This document shows, one piece after another, positions 51,412 through 64,000 of a DNA stretch of 64,000 nt. The notes beneath the pieces are model-generated. The model was not told the origin of the DNA. It saw only the letters and a list, made by a program, of their open reading frames with translations, and made no database searches. The position numbers and the translations under genes are program-made. The stretch covers positions 434,001-498,000 of the forward strand of contig OZ059898.1 of NCBI GenBank assembly GCA_964057225.1. The letters are read 5' to 3'. Source of the stretch: Auanema rhodensis (lineage: Eukaryota; Nematoda; Chromadorea; Rhabditida; Rhabditidae). Every line of letters starts with the position of its first letter. The first letter of the stretch is position 1.

Positions 51412-54219
51412 GCGTTTCTCAATGTAGTATAGTGCATTCGATGCGGATTTTTAAGCTGCGTCGATCTGTGTTATCAGATTTGCGCTAGCTTAAAAATGCA
51501 CCGAGATATCAACTGATATAAGTTCACACATATATCCTCGATTTTCACCCTGAAGAATTAATTTTTTCGTTGAATAACATTGTCCATCGTCTTTGCCTTG
51601 AAAAAAGGAATCTAAAAACATCTACTTTTTGCTAAATTATTCTGAAATTTTTCGAAAAAATTTTTGTCAAAATGTTTTTGGAAGCAATGTTGAGTGTACA
51701 TGGAAACTCAACATACACTAATGCATCATTTTTCAAACGATCATAACTAATTTTTGTATTAAGCGTTTCTCAATGTAGTATAGTGCATTCGATGCGGATT
51801 TTTAAGCTGCGTCGATCTGTGTTATCAGATTTGCGCTAGCTTAAAAATGCACCGAGATATCAACTGATATAAGTTCACACTTATATCCTCGATTTTCACC
51901 CTGAAGAATTAATTTTTTCGTTGAATAACATTGTCCATCGTCTTTGCCTTGAAAAAAGGAATCTAAAAACATCTACTTTTTGCTAAATTATTTTGAAATT
52001 TTTCGAAAAAATTTTTGTCAAAATGTTTTTGGAAGCAATGTTGAGTGTACATGGAAACTCAACATACACTAATGCATCATTTTTCAAACGATCATAACTA
52101 ATTTTTGTATTAAGCGTTTCTCAAAGTAGTATAGTGCATTCGATGCGGATTTTTAAGCTGCGTCGATCTGTGTTATCAGATTTGCGCTAGCTTAAAAATG
52201 CACCGAGATATCAACTGATATAAGTTCACACTTATATCCTCGATTTTCACAATGAAGAATTAATTTTTTCGTTGAATAACATTGTCCATCGTCTTTGCCT
52301 TGAAAAAAGGAATCTAAAAACATCTACTTTTCGCCAAATTATTTTGAAATTTTTCGAAAAAATTTTTGTCAAAATGTTTTTGGAAGCAATGTTGAGTGTA
52401 CATGGAAACTCAACATACACTAATGCATCATTTTTCAAACGATCATAACTAATTTTTGTATTAAGCGTTTCTCAATGTAGTATAGTGCATTCGATGCGGA
52501 TTTTTAAGCTGCGTCGATCTGTGTTATCAGATTTGCGCTAGCTTAAAAATGCACCGAGATATCAACTGATATAAGTTCACACATATATCCTCGATTTTCA
52601 CCCTGAAGAATTAATTTTTTCGTTGAATAACATTGTCCATCGTCTTTGCCTTGAAAAAAGGAATCTAAAAACATCTACTTTTTGCTAAATTATTTTGAAA
52701 TTTTTCGAAAAAATTTTTGTCAAAATGTTTTTGGAAGCAATGTTGAGTGTACATGGAAACTCAACATACACTAATGCATCATTTTTCAAACGATCATAAC
52801 TAATTTTTGTATTAAGCGTTTCTCAATGTAGTATAGTGCATTCGATGCGGATTTTTAAGCTGCGTCGATCTGTGTTATCAGATTTGCGCTAGCTTAAAAA
52901 TGCACCGAGATATCAACTGATATAAGTTCACACATATATCCTCGATTTTCACCCTGAAGAATTAATTTTTTCGTTGAATAACATTGTCCATCGTCTTTGC
53001 CTTGAAAAAAGGAATCTAAAAACATCTACTTTTTGCTAAATTATTCTGAAATTTTTCGAAAAAATTTTTGTCAAAATGTTTTTGGAAGCAATGTTGAGTG
53101 TACATGGAAACTCAACATACACTAATGCATCATTTTTCAAACGATCATAACTAATTTTTGTATTAAGCGTTTCTCAATGTAGTATAGTGCATTCGATGCG
53201 GATTTTTAAGCTGCGTCGATCTGTGTTATCAGATTTGCGCTAGCTTAAAAATGCACCGAGATATCAACTGATATAAGTTCACACTTATATCCTCGATTTT
53301 CACCCTGAAGAATTAATTTTTTCGTTGAATAACATTGTCCATCGTCTTTGCCTTGAAAAAAGGAATCTAAAAACATCTACTTTTTGCTAAATTATTTTGA
53401 AATTTTTCGAAAAAATTTTTGTCAAAATGTTTTTGGAAGCAATGTTGAGTGTACATGGAAACTCAACATACACTAATGCATCATTTTTCAAACGATCATA
53501 ACTAATTTTTGTATTAAGCGTTTCTCAAAGTAGTATAGTGCATTCGATGCGGATTTTTAAGCTGCGTCGATCTGTGTTATCAGATTTGCGCTAGCTTAAA
53601 AATGCACCGAGATATCAACTGATATAAGTTCACACTTATATCCTCGATTTTCACAATGAAGAATTAATTTTTTCGTTGAATAACATTGTCCATCGTCTTT
53701 GCCTTGAAAAAAGGAATCTAAAAACATCTACTTTTCGCCAAATTATTTTGAAATTTTTCGAAAAAATTTTTGTCAAAATGTTTTTGGAAGCAATGTTGAG
53801 TGTACATGGAAACTCAACATACACTAATGCATCATTTTTCAAACGATCATAACTAATTTTTGTATTAAGCGTTTCTCAATGTAGTATAGTGCATTCGATG
53901 CGGATTTTTAAGCTGCGTCGATCTGTGTTATCAGATTTGCGCTAGCTTAAAAATGCACCGAGATATCAACTGATATAAGTTCACACATATATCCTCGATT
54001 TTCACCCTGAAGAATTAATTTTTTCGTTGAATAACATTGTCCATCGTCTTTGCCTTGAAAAAAGGAATCTAAAAACATCTACTTTTTGCTAAATTATTTT
54101 GAAATTTTTCGAAAAAATTTTTGTCAAAATGTTTTTGGAAGCAATGTTGAGTGTACATGGAAACTCAACATACACTAATGCATCATTTTTCAAACGATCA
54201 TAACTAATTTTTGTATTAA
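51412..54219 (+). repeat. Satellite B four-unit higher-order repeat, two copies
   Basis: Copies at 51412-52815 and 52816-54219 are 1404 bp each. The order is a CACATATAT unit with ATTCTGAAA; an unmarked unit; a TTCGCCAAAT unit with TCTCAAAGTAG and TTTTCACAATGAAG; and a CACATATAT unit. The doubly marked third unit at 52114 and 53518 is found nowhere else. Confidence 0.9.
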
Positions 54220-57027
54220 GCGTTTCTCAATGTAGTATAGTGCATTCGATGCGGATTTTTAAGCTGCGTCGATCTGTGTTATCAGATTTGCGCTAGCTTA
54301 AAAATGCACCGAGATATCAACTGATATAAGTTCACACTTATATCCTCGATTTTCACCCTGAAGAATTAATTTTTTCGTTGAATAACATTGTCCATCGTCT
54401 TTGCCTTGAAAAAAGGAATCTAAAAACATCTACTTTTTGCTAAATTATTTTGAAATTTTTCGAAAAAATTTTTGTCAAAATGTTTTTGGAAGCAATGTTG
54501 AGTGTACATGGAAACTCAACATACACTAATGCATCATTTTTCAAACGATCATAACTAATTTTTGTATTAAGCGTTTCTCAATGTAGTATAGTGCATTCGA
54601 TGCGGATTTTTAAGCTGCGTCGATCTGTGTTATCAGATTTGCGCTAGCTTAAAAATGCACCGAGATATCAACTGATATAAGTTCACACATATATCCTCGA
54701 TTTTCACCCTGAAGAATTAATTTTTTCGTTGAATAACATTGTCCATCGTCTTTGCCTTAAAAAAAGGAATCTAAAAACATCTACTTTTTGCTAAATTATT
54801 TTGAAATTTTTCGAAAAAATTTTTGTCAAAATGTTTTTGGAAGCAATGTTGAGTGTACATGGAAACTCAACATACACTAATGCATCATTTTTCAAACGAT
54901 CATAACTAATTTTTGTATTAAGCGTTTCTCAATGTAGTATAGTGCATTCGATGCGGATTTTTAAGCTGCGTCGATCTGTGTTATCAGATTTGCGCTAGCT
55001 TAAAAATGCACCGAGATATCAACTGATATAAGTTCACACATATATCCTCGATTTTCACCCTGAAGAATTAATTTTTTCGTTGAATAACATTGTCCATCGT
55101 CTTTGCCTTGAAAAAAGGAATCTAAAAACATCTACTTTTTGCTAAATTATTTTGAAATTTTTCGAAAAAATTTTTGTCAAAATGTTTTTGGAAGCAATGT
55201 TGAGTGTACATGGAAACTCAACATACACTAATGCATCATTTTTCAAACGATCATAACTAATTTTTGTATTAAGCGTTTCTCAATGTAGTATAGTGCATTC
55301 GATGCGGATTTTTAAGCTGCGTCGATCTGTGTTATCAGATTTGCGCTAGCTTAAAAATGCACCGAGATATCAACTGATATAAGTTCACACTTATATCCTC
55401 GATTTTCACCCTGAAGAATTAATTTTTTCGTTGAATAACATTGTCCATCGTCTTTGCCTTGAAAAAAGGAATCTAAAAACATCTACTTTTTGCTAAATTA
55501 TTTTGAAATTTTTCGAAAAAATTTTTGTCAAAATGTTTTTGGAAGCAATGTTGAGTGTACATGGAAACTCAACATACACTAATGCATCATTTTTCAAACG
55601 ATCATAACTAATTTTTGTATTAAGCGTTTCTCAATGTAGTATAGTGCATTCGATGCGGATTTTTAAGCTGCATCGATCTGTGTTATCAGATTTGCGCTAG
55701 CTTAAAAATGCACCGAGATATCAACTGATATAAGTTCACACTTATATCCTCGATTTTCACCCTGAAGAATTAATTTTTTCGTTGAATAACATTGTCCATC
55801 GTCTTTGCCTTGAAAAAAGGAATCTAAAAACATCTACTTTTCGCCAAATTATTTTGAAATATTTCGAAAAAATTTTTGTCAAAATGTTTTTGGAAGCAAT
55901 GTTGAGTGTACATGGAAACTCAACATACACTAATGCATCATTTTTCAAACGATCATAACTAATTTTTGTATTAAGCGTTTCTCAATGTAGTATAGTGCAT
56001 TCGATGCGGATTTTTAAGCTGCGTCGATCTGTGTTATCAGATTTGCGCTAGCTTAAAAATGCACCGAGATATCAACTGATATAAGTTCACACTTATATCC
56101 TCGATTTTCACCCTGAAGAATTAATTTTTTCGTTGAATAACATTGTCCATCGTCTTTGCCTTGAAAAAAGGAATCTAAAAACATCTTCTTTTTGCTAAAT
56201 TATTTTGAAATTTTTCGAAAAAATTTTTGTCAAAATGTTCTTGGAAGCAATGTTGAGTGTACATGGAAACTCAACATACACTAATGCATCATTTTTCAAA
56301 CGATCATAACTAATTTTTGTATTAAGCGTTTCTCAATGTAGTATAGTGCATTCGATGCGGATTTTTAAGCTGCGTCGATCTGTGTTATCAGATTTGCGCT
56401 AGCTTAAAAATGCACCGAGATATCAACTGATATAAGTTCACACTTATATCCTCGATTTTCACCCTGAAGAATTAATTTTTTCGTTGAATAACATTGTCCA
56501 TCGTCTTTGCCTTGAAAAAAGGAATCTAAAAACATCTACTTTTTGCTAAATTATTTTGAAATTTTTCGAAAAAATTTTTGTCAAAATGTTTTTGGAAGCA
56601 ATGTTGAGTGTACATGGAAACTCAACATACACTAATGCATCATTTTTCAAACGATCATAACTAATTTTTGTATTAAGCGTTTCTCAATGTAGTATAGTGC
56701 ATTCGATGCGGATTTTTAAGCTGCGTCGATCTGTGTTATCAGATTTGCGCTAGCTTAAAAATGCACCGAGATATCAACTGATATAAGTTCACACTTATAT
56801 CCTCGATTTTCACCCTGAAGAATTAATTTTTTCGTTGAATAACATTGTCCATCGTCTTTGCCTTGAAAAAAGGAATCTAAAAACATCTACTTTTTGCTAA
56901 ATTATTTTGAAATTTTTCGAAAAAATTTTTGTCAAAATGTTTTTGGAAGCAATGTTGAGTGTACATGGAAACTCAACATACACTAATGCATCATTTTTCA
57001 AACGATCATAACTAATTTTTGTATTAA
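54220..57027 (+). repeat. Satellite B units without clear higher-order period
   Basis: Eight units of mixed type, including CACATATAT units at 54571 (with CCTTAAAAAAA) and 54922, a GCTGCATCGATC unit at 55624 and a GTTCTTGG unit at 55975. Neighbouring units are near identical but their order matches no adjacent block. Confidence 0.75.
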
Positions 57028-59133
57028 GCGTTTCTCAATGTAGTATAGTGCATTCGATGCGGATTTTTAAGCTGCGTCGATCTGTGTTATCAGATTTGCG
57101 CTAGCTTAAAAATGCACCGAGATATCAACTGATATAAGTTCACACTTATATCCTCGATTTTCACCCTGAAGAATTAATTTTTTCGTTGAATAACATTGTC
57201 CATCGTCTTTGCCTTGAAAAAAGGAATCTAAAAACATCTACTTTTCGCCAAATTATTTTGAAATTTTTCGAAAAAATTTTTGTCAAAATGTTTTTGGAAG
57301 CAATGTTGAGTGTACATGGAAACTCAACATACACTAATGCATCATTTTTCAAACGATCATAACTAATTTTTGTATTAAGCGTTTCTCAATGTAGTATAGT
57401 GCATTCGATGCGGATTTTTAAGCTGCGTCGATCTGTGTTATCAGATTTGCGCTAGCTTAAAAATGCACCGAGATATCAACTGATATAAGTTCACACATAT
57501 ATCCTCGATTTTCACCCTGAAGAATTAATTTTTTCGTTGAATAACATTGTCCATCGTCTTTGCCTTGAAAAAAGGAATCTAAAAACATCTACTTTTTGCT
57601 AAATTATTTTGAAATTTTTCGAAAAAATTTTTGTCAAAATGTTTTTGGAAGCAATGTTGAGTGTACATGGAAACTCAACATACACTAATGCATCATTTTT
57701 CAAACGATCATAACTAATTTTTGTATTAAGCGTTTCTCAATGTAGTATAGTGCATTCGATGCGGATTTTTAAGCTGCGTCGATCTGTGTTATCAGATTTG
57801 CGCTAGCTTAAAAATGCACCGAGATATCAACTGATATAAGTTCACACTTATATCCTCGATTTTCACCCTGAAGAATTAATTTTTTCGTTGAATAACATTG
57901 TCCATCGTCTTTGCCTTGAAAAAAGGAATCTAAAAACATCTACTTTTTGCTAAATTATTTTGAAATTTTTCGAAAAAATTTTTGTCAAAATGTTTTTGGA
58001 AGCAATGTTGAGTGTACATGGAAACTCAACATACACTAATGCATCATTTTTCAAACGATCATAACTAATTTTTGTATTAAGCGTTTCTCAATGTAGTATA
58101 GTGCATTCGATGCGGATTTTTAAGCTGCGTCGATCTGTGTTATCAGATTTGCGCTAGCTTAAAAATGCACCGAGATATCAACTGATATAAGTTCACACTT
58201 ATATCCTCGATTTTCACCCTGAAGAATTAATTTTTTCGTTGAATAACATTGTCCATCGTCTTTGCCTTGAAAAAAGGAATCTAAAAACATCTACTTTTCG
58301 CCAAATTATTTTGAAATTTTTCGAAAAAATTTTTGTCAAAATGTTTTTGGAAGCAATGTTGAGTGTACATGGAAACTCAACATACACTAATGCATCATTT
58401 TTCAAACGATCATAACTAATTTTTGTATTAAGCGTTTCTCAATGTAGTATAGTGCATTCGATGCGGATTTTTAAGCTGCGTCGATCTGTGTTATCAGATT
58501 TGCGCTAGCTTAAAAATGCACCGAGATATCAACTGATATAAGTTCACACATATATCCTCGATTTTCACCCTGAAGAATTAATTTTTTCGTTGAATAACAT
58601 TGTCCATCGTCTTTGCCTTGAAAAAAGGAATCTAAAAACATCTACTTTTTGCTAAATTATTTTGAAATTTTTCGAAAAAATTTTTGTCAAAATGTTTTTG
58701 GAAGCAATGTTGAGTGTACATGGAAACTCAACATACACTAATGCATCATTTTTCAAACGATCATAACTAATTTTTGTATTAAGCGTTTCTCAATGTAGTA
58801 TAGTGCATTCGATGCGGATTTTTAAGCTGCGTCGATCTGTGTTATCAGATTTGCGCTAGCTTAAAAATGCACCGAGATATCAACTGATATAAGTTCACAC
58901 TTATATCCTCGATTTTCACCCTGAAGAATTAATTTTTTCGTTGAATAACATTGTCCATCGTCTTTGCCTTGAAAAAAGGAATCTAAAAACATCTACTTTT
59001 TGCTAAATTATTTTGAAATTTTTCGAAAAAATTTTTGTCAAAATGTTTTTGGAAGCAATGTTGAGTGTACATGGAAACTCAACATACACTAATGCATCAT
59101 TTTTCAAACGATCATAACTAATTTTTGTATTAA
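57028..59133 (+). repeat. Satellite B second three-unit repeat, two copies
   Basis: Copies at 57028-58080 and 58081-59133 (1053 bp) have the order TTCGCCAAAT unit, CACATATAT unit, unmarked unit. A third begins at 59134 but continues with a CCTTAAAAAAA unit. The period equals that of the edge zone at 19823, but the subtypes differ, so the two arose separately. Confidence 0.8.
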
Positions 59134-62100
59134 GCGTTTCTCAATGTAGTATAGTGCATTCGATGCGGATTTTTAAGCTGCGTCGATCTGTGTTATCAGA
59201 TTTGCGCTAGCTTAAAAATGCACCGAGATATCAACTGATATAAGTTCACACTTATATCCTCGATTTTCACCCTGAAGAATTAATTTTTTCGTTGAATAAC
59301 ATTGTCCATCGTCTTTGCCTTGAAAAAAGGAATCTAAAAACATCTACTTTTCGCCAAATTATTTTGAAATTTTTCGAAAAAATTTTTGTCAAAATGTTTT
59401 TGGAAGCAATGTTGAGTGTACATGGAAACTCAACATACACTAATGCATCATTTTTCAAACGATCATAACTAATTTTTGTATTAAGCGTTTCTCAATGTAG
59501 TATAGTGCATTCGATGCGGATTTTTAAGCTGCGTCGATCTGTGTTATCAGATTTGCGCTAGCTTAAAAATGCACCGAGATATCAACTGATATAAGTTCAC
59601 ACATATATCCTCGATTTTCACCCTGAAGAATTAATTTTTTCGTTGAATAACATTGTCCATCGTCTTTGCCTTAAAAAAAGGAATCTAAAAACATCTACTT
59701 TTTGCTAAATTATTTTGAAATTTTTCGAAAAAATTTTTGTCAAAATGTTTTTGGAAGCAATGTTGAGTGTACATGGAAACTCAACATACACTAATGCATC
59801 ATTTTTCAAACGATCATAACTAATTTTTGTATTAAGCGTTTCTCAATGTAGTATAGTGCATTCGATGCGGATTTTTAAGCTGCGTCGATCTGTGTTATCA
59901 GATTTGCGCTAGCTTAAAAATGCACCGAGATATCAACTGATATAAGTTCACACTTATATCCTCGATTTTCACCCTGAAGAATTAATTTTTTCGTTGAATA
60001 ACATTGTCCATCGTCTTTGCCTTGAAAAAAGGAATCTAAAAACATCTACTTTTCGCCAAATTATTTTGAAATATTTCGAAAAAATTTTTGTCAAAATGTT
60101 TTTGGAAGCAATGTTGAGTGTACATGGAAACTCAACATACACTAATGCATCATTTTTCAAACGATCATAACTAATTTTTGTATTAAGCGTTTCTCAATGT
60201 AGTATAGTGCATTCGATGCGGATTTTTAAGCTGCGTCGATCTGTGTTATCAGATTTGCGCTAGCTTAAAAATGCACCGAGATATCAACTGATATAAGTTC
60301 ACACTTATATCCTCGATTTTCACCCTGAAGAATTAATTTTTTCGTTGAATAACATTGTCCATCGTCTTTGCCTTGAAAAAAGGAATCTAAAAACATCTAC
60401 TTTTCGCCAAATTATTTTGAAATTTTTCGAAAAAATTTTTGTCAAAATGTTTTTGGAAGCAATGTTGAGTGTACATGGAAACTCAACATACACTAATGCA
60501 TCATTTTTCAAACGATCATAACTAATTTTTGTATTAAGCGTTTCTCAATGTAGTATAGTGCATTCGATGCGGATTTTTAAGCTGCGTCGATCTGTGTTAT
60601 CAGATTTGCGCTAGCTTAAAAATGCACCGAGATATCAACTGATATAAGTTCACACATATATCCTCGATTTTCACCCTGAAGAATTAATTTTTTCGTTGAA
60701 TAACATTGTCCATCGTCTTTGCCTTAAAAAAAGGAATCTAAAAACATCTACTTTTTGCTAAATTATTTTGAAATTTTTCGAAAAAATTTTTGTCAAAATG
60801 TTTTTGGAAGCAATGTTGAGTGTACATGGAAACTCAACATACACTAATGCATCATTTTTCAAACGATCATAACTAATTTTTGTATTAAGCGTTTCTCAAT
60901 GTAGTATAGTGCATTCGATGCGGATTTTTAAGCTGCGTCGATCTGTGTTATCAGATTTGCGCTAGCTTAAAAATGCACCGAGATATCAACTGATATAAGT
61001 TCACACTTATATCCTCGATTTTCACCCTGAAGAATTAATTTTTTCGTTGAATAACATTGTCCATCGTCTTTGCCTTGAAAAAAGGAATCTAAAAACATCT
61101 TCTTTTTGCTAAATTATTTTGAAATTTTTCGAAAAAATTTTTGTCAAAATGTTCTTGGAAGCAATGTTGAGTGTACATGGAAACTCAACATACACTAATG
61201 CATCATTTTTCAAACGATCATAACTAATTTTTGTATTAAGCGTTTCTCAATGTAGTATAGTGCATTCGATGCGGATTTTTAAGCTGCGTCGATCTGTGTT
61301 ATCAGATTTGCGCTAGCTTAAAAATGCACCGAGATATCAACTGATATAAGTTCACACTTATATCCTCGATTTTCACCCTGAAGAATTAATTTTTTCGTTG
61401 AATAACATTGTCCATCGTCTTTGCCTTGAAAAAAGGAATCTAAAAACATCTACTTTTTGCTAAATTATCTTGAAATTTTTCGAAAAAATTTTTGTCAAAA
61501 TGTTTTTGGAAGCAATGTTGAGTGTACATGGAAACTCAACATACACTAATGCATCATTTTTCAAACGATCATAACTAATTTTTGTATTAAGCGTTTCTCA
61601 ATGTAGTATAGTGCATTCGATGCGGATTTTTAAGCTGCGTCGATCTGTGTTATCAGATTTGCGCTAGCTTAAAAATGCACCGAGATATCAACTGATATAA
61701 GTTCACACTTATATCCTCGATTTTCACCCTGAAGAATTAATTTTTTCGTTGAATAACATTGTCCATCGTCTTTGCCTTGAAAAAAGGAATCTAAAAACAT
61801 CTACTTTTTGCTAAATTATCTTGAAATTTTTCGAAAAAATTTTTGTCAAAATGTTTTTGGAAGCAATGTTGAGTGTACATGGAAACTCAACATACACTAA
61901 TGCATCATTTTTCAAACGATCATAACTAATTTTTGTATTAAGCGTTTCTCAATGTAGTATAGTGCATTCGATGCGGATTTTTAAGCTGCGTCGATCTGTG
62001 TTATCAGATTTGCGCTAGCTTAAAAATGCACCGAGATATCAACTGATATAAGTTCACACTTATATCCTCGATTTTCACCCTGAAGAATTAATTTTTTCGT

Positions 62101-62292
62101 TGAATAACATTGTCCATCGTCTTTGCCTTGAAAAAAGGAATCTAAAAACATTTACTTTTTGCTAAATTATCTTGAAATTTTTCGAAAAAATTTTTGTCAA
62201 AATGTTTTTGGAAGCAATGTTGAGTGTACATGGAAACTCAACATACACTAATGCATTATTTTTCAAACGATCATAACTAATTTTTGTATTGA
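59134..62292 (+). repeat. Satellite B mixed units then ATTATCTTGAAA triplet
   Basis: Six units of alternating type lead to a GTTCTTGG unit at 60889. Three consecutive units at 61240, 61591 and 61942 all carry AAATTATCTTGAAA, which indicates a tandem amplification of one unit. The last has ACATTTACTTT and GCATTATTT as well and ends in TATTGAG. Confidence 0.75.
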
Positions 62293-64000
62293 GCGTTTCT
62301 CAATGTAGTATAGTGCATTCGATGCGGATTTTTAAGCTGCGTCGATCTGTGTTATCAGATTTGCGCTAGCTTAAAAATCCACCGAGATATCAACTGATAT
62401 AAGTTCACACTTATATCCTCGATTTTCACCCTGAAGAATTAATTTTTTCGTTGAATAACATTGTCCATCGTCTTTGCCTTGAAAAAAAAAATCTGAAAAC
62501 ATCTACTTTTTGCTAAATTATTTTGAAATTTTTCGAAAAAATTTTTGTCAAAATGTTTTTGGAAGCAATGTTGAGTGTACATGGAAACTCAACATACACT
62601 AATGCATCATTTTTCAAACGATCATAACTAATTTTTGTATTAAGCGTTTCTCAATGTAGTATAGTGCATTCGATGCGGATTTTTAAGCTGCGTCGATCTG
62701 TGTTATCAGATTTGCGCTAGCTTAAAAATGCACCGAGATATCAACTGATATAAGTTCACACTTATATCCTCGATTTTCACCCTGAAGAATTAATTTTTTC
62801 GTTGAATAACATTGTCCATCGTCTTTGCCTTGAAAAAAGGAATCTAAAAACATCTACTTTTTGCTAAATTATTTTGAAATTTTTCGAAAAAATTTTTGTC
62901 AAAATGTTTTTGGAAGCAATGTTGAGTGTACATGGAAACTCAACATACACTAATGCATCATTTTTCAAACGATCATAACTAATTTTTGTATTAAGCGTTT
63001 CTCAATGTAGTATAGTGCATTCGATGCGGATTTTTAAGCTGCGTCGATCTGTGTTATCAGATTTGCGCTAGCTTAAAAATGCACCGAGATATCAACTGAT
63101 ATAAGTTCACACTTATATCCTCGATTTTCACCCTGAAGAATTAATTTTTTCGTTGAATAACATTGTCCATCGTCTTTGCCTTGAAAAAAGGAATCTAAAA
63201 ACATCTACTTGTTGCTAAATTATTTTGAAATTTTTCGAAAAAATTTTTGTCAAAATGTTTTTGGAAGCAATGTTGAGTGTACATGGAAACTCAACATACA
63301 CTAATGCATCATTTTTCAAACGATCATAACTAATTTTTGTATCAAGCGTTTCTCAATGTAGTATAGTGCATTCGATGCGGATTTTTAAGCTGCGTCGATC
63401 TGTGTTATCAGATTTGCGCTAGCTTAAAAATGCACCGAGATATCAACTGATATAAGTTCACACTTATATCCTCGATTTTCACCCTGAAGAATTAATTTTT
63501 TTGTTGAATAACATTGTCCATCGTCTTTGCCTTGAAAAAAGGAATCTAAAAACATCTACTTTTTGCTAAATTATTTTGAAATTTTTCGAAAAAATTTTTG
63601 TCAAAATGTTTTTGGAAGCAATGTTGAGTGTACATGGAAACTCAACATACACTAATGCATCATTTTTCAAACGATCATAACTAATTTTTGTATTAAGCGT
63701 TTCTCAATGTAGTATAGTGCATTCGATGCGGATTTTTAAGCTGCGTCGATCTGTGTTATCAGATTTGCGCTAGCTTAAAAATCCACCGAGATATCAACTG
63801 ATATAAGTTCACACTTATATCCTCGATTTTCACCCTGAAGAATTAATTTTTTCGTTGAATAACATTGTCCATCGTCTTTGCCTTGAAAAAAAAAATCTGA
63901 AAACATCTACTTTTTGCTAAATTATTTTGAAATTTTTCGAAAAAATTTTTGTCAAAATGTTTTTGGAAGCAATGTTGAGTGTACATGGAAACTCAACATA
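62293..64000 (+). repeat. Satellite B four-unit repeat cut by window end
   Basis: The units at 62293 and 63697, 1404 bp apart, share AAAAATCCACCG and a run of nine A in CCTTGAAAAAAAAATCTG. Between them lie three mostly unmarked units with private changes (ACTTGTTGC near 63210, TATCAAG near 63341, and TTTTTTTGTTG in the unit at 63346). The last unit is incomplete at 304 bp, so the array continues beyond the window. Confidence 0.8.

Larger units (their letters stand above)
19668..64000 (+). repeat. Satellite B array, 351-bp head-to-tail units
   Basis: GCGTTTCTCAATGT recurs every 351 bp from 19823 to 63697. There are 125 complete units, one 155-bp border unit and a 304-bp end piece. Two units are 352 bp (22982 and 25440, seven A instead of six after TTTCG) and three are 350 bp (39481, 40533, 42287). 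GC of the reference unit is about 31%, with 12 CpG against about 8.6 expected. The unit has three inverted repeats and a run of spaced A/T tracts. Subtypes defined by linked substitutions form higher-order repeats listed separately. 351 is close to twice 176, but I find no alignment between the two units and no internal dimer. Family and host are unrecognised. Confidence 0.98.

Noticed and set aside
19956-60511. A family of 63-residue proteins on the minus strand, repeated through satellite B
   Set aside because: The start is TTG, the only in-frame ATG lies near codon 53, the frame exists only in one class of units, and units without it are otherwise identical. There is no recognisable domain, and the period alone explains the recurrence.
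1-64000. CRISPR array
   Set aside because: The whole 176- or 351-bp unit is conserved with no variable spacers between short repeats, so this is ordinary tandem satellite DNA.
1-64000. Common ancestry of satellites A and B
   Set aside because: Only short words are shared (GTGTACAT, AAGTTCAC, and CCGCATC on opposite strands), in no consistent order or spacing. This is what chance would give in two AT-rich units.
1-64000. Telomeric repeat or retroelement boundary
   Set aside because: No TTAGG- or TTAGGG-like tandem, no long terminal repeat, no target-site duplication and no reverse transcriptase frame was seen on either strand.

Overview
The window holds no recognisable gene. It is 64 kb of satellite DNA made of two unrelated head-to-tail arrays that meet at one sharp junction. 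This is eukaryotic heterochromatin of the pericentromeric, centromeric or subtelomeric kind. It is AT-rich (about 32% GC in the first unit, 31% in the second, counted by hand on reference units). CpG is not depleted: 5 CpG against about 4.6 expected in the 176-bp unit, and 12 against about 8.6 in the 351-bp unit. That argues against heavy germline CpG methylation and so against a vertebrate or flowering plant; an invertebrate is my best guess, but I do not recognise either satellite family and name no species.

Region 1 (1-19667) is satellite A: 111 complete units of 176 bp plus 133 bp of a 112th. Its unit is dense in short palindromes. It carries two CACGTG E-boxes 32 bp apart and an invariant 13-bp GGTTACC-centred palindrome. 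Marker variants show eight-unit higher-order repeats (1408 bp), a nine-unit repeat (1584 bp) and several kilobase-scale duplications offset by 4-5 kb.

Region 2 (19668-64000) is satellite B: one internally deleted border unit of 155 bp, 125 complete units of 351 bp, and a 304-bp unit cut by the window end. It has three inverted repeats and a run of roughly helically spaced A/T tracts. It is organised as successive zones of higher-order repeats of 3, 7, 8, 8+2, 8, 2, 4 and 3 units.

The arrays join across a 3-bp overlap (TAA, 19665-19667) with no transposon, gene or unique sequence between them. All units in both arrays point the same way. I saw no transposon insertion anywhere. The recurrent 63-codon minus-strand frame in satellite B is a by-product of one unit subtype: it starts at TTG and has no early ATG. 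I do not call it a gene. The points of interest are repeat-evolution signals: a chimeric unit left by unequal exchange, alternation of hairpin-competent and hairpin-broken units, separate variants that lengthen dyads, and dense regularly spaced CACGT sites in satellite A.
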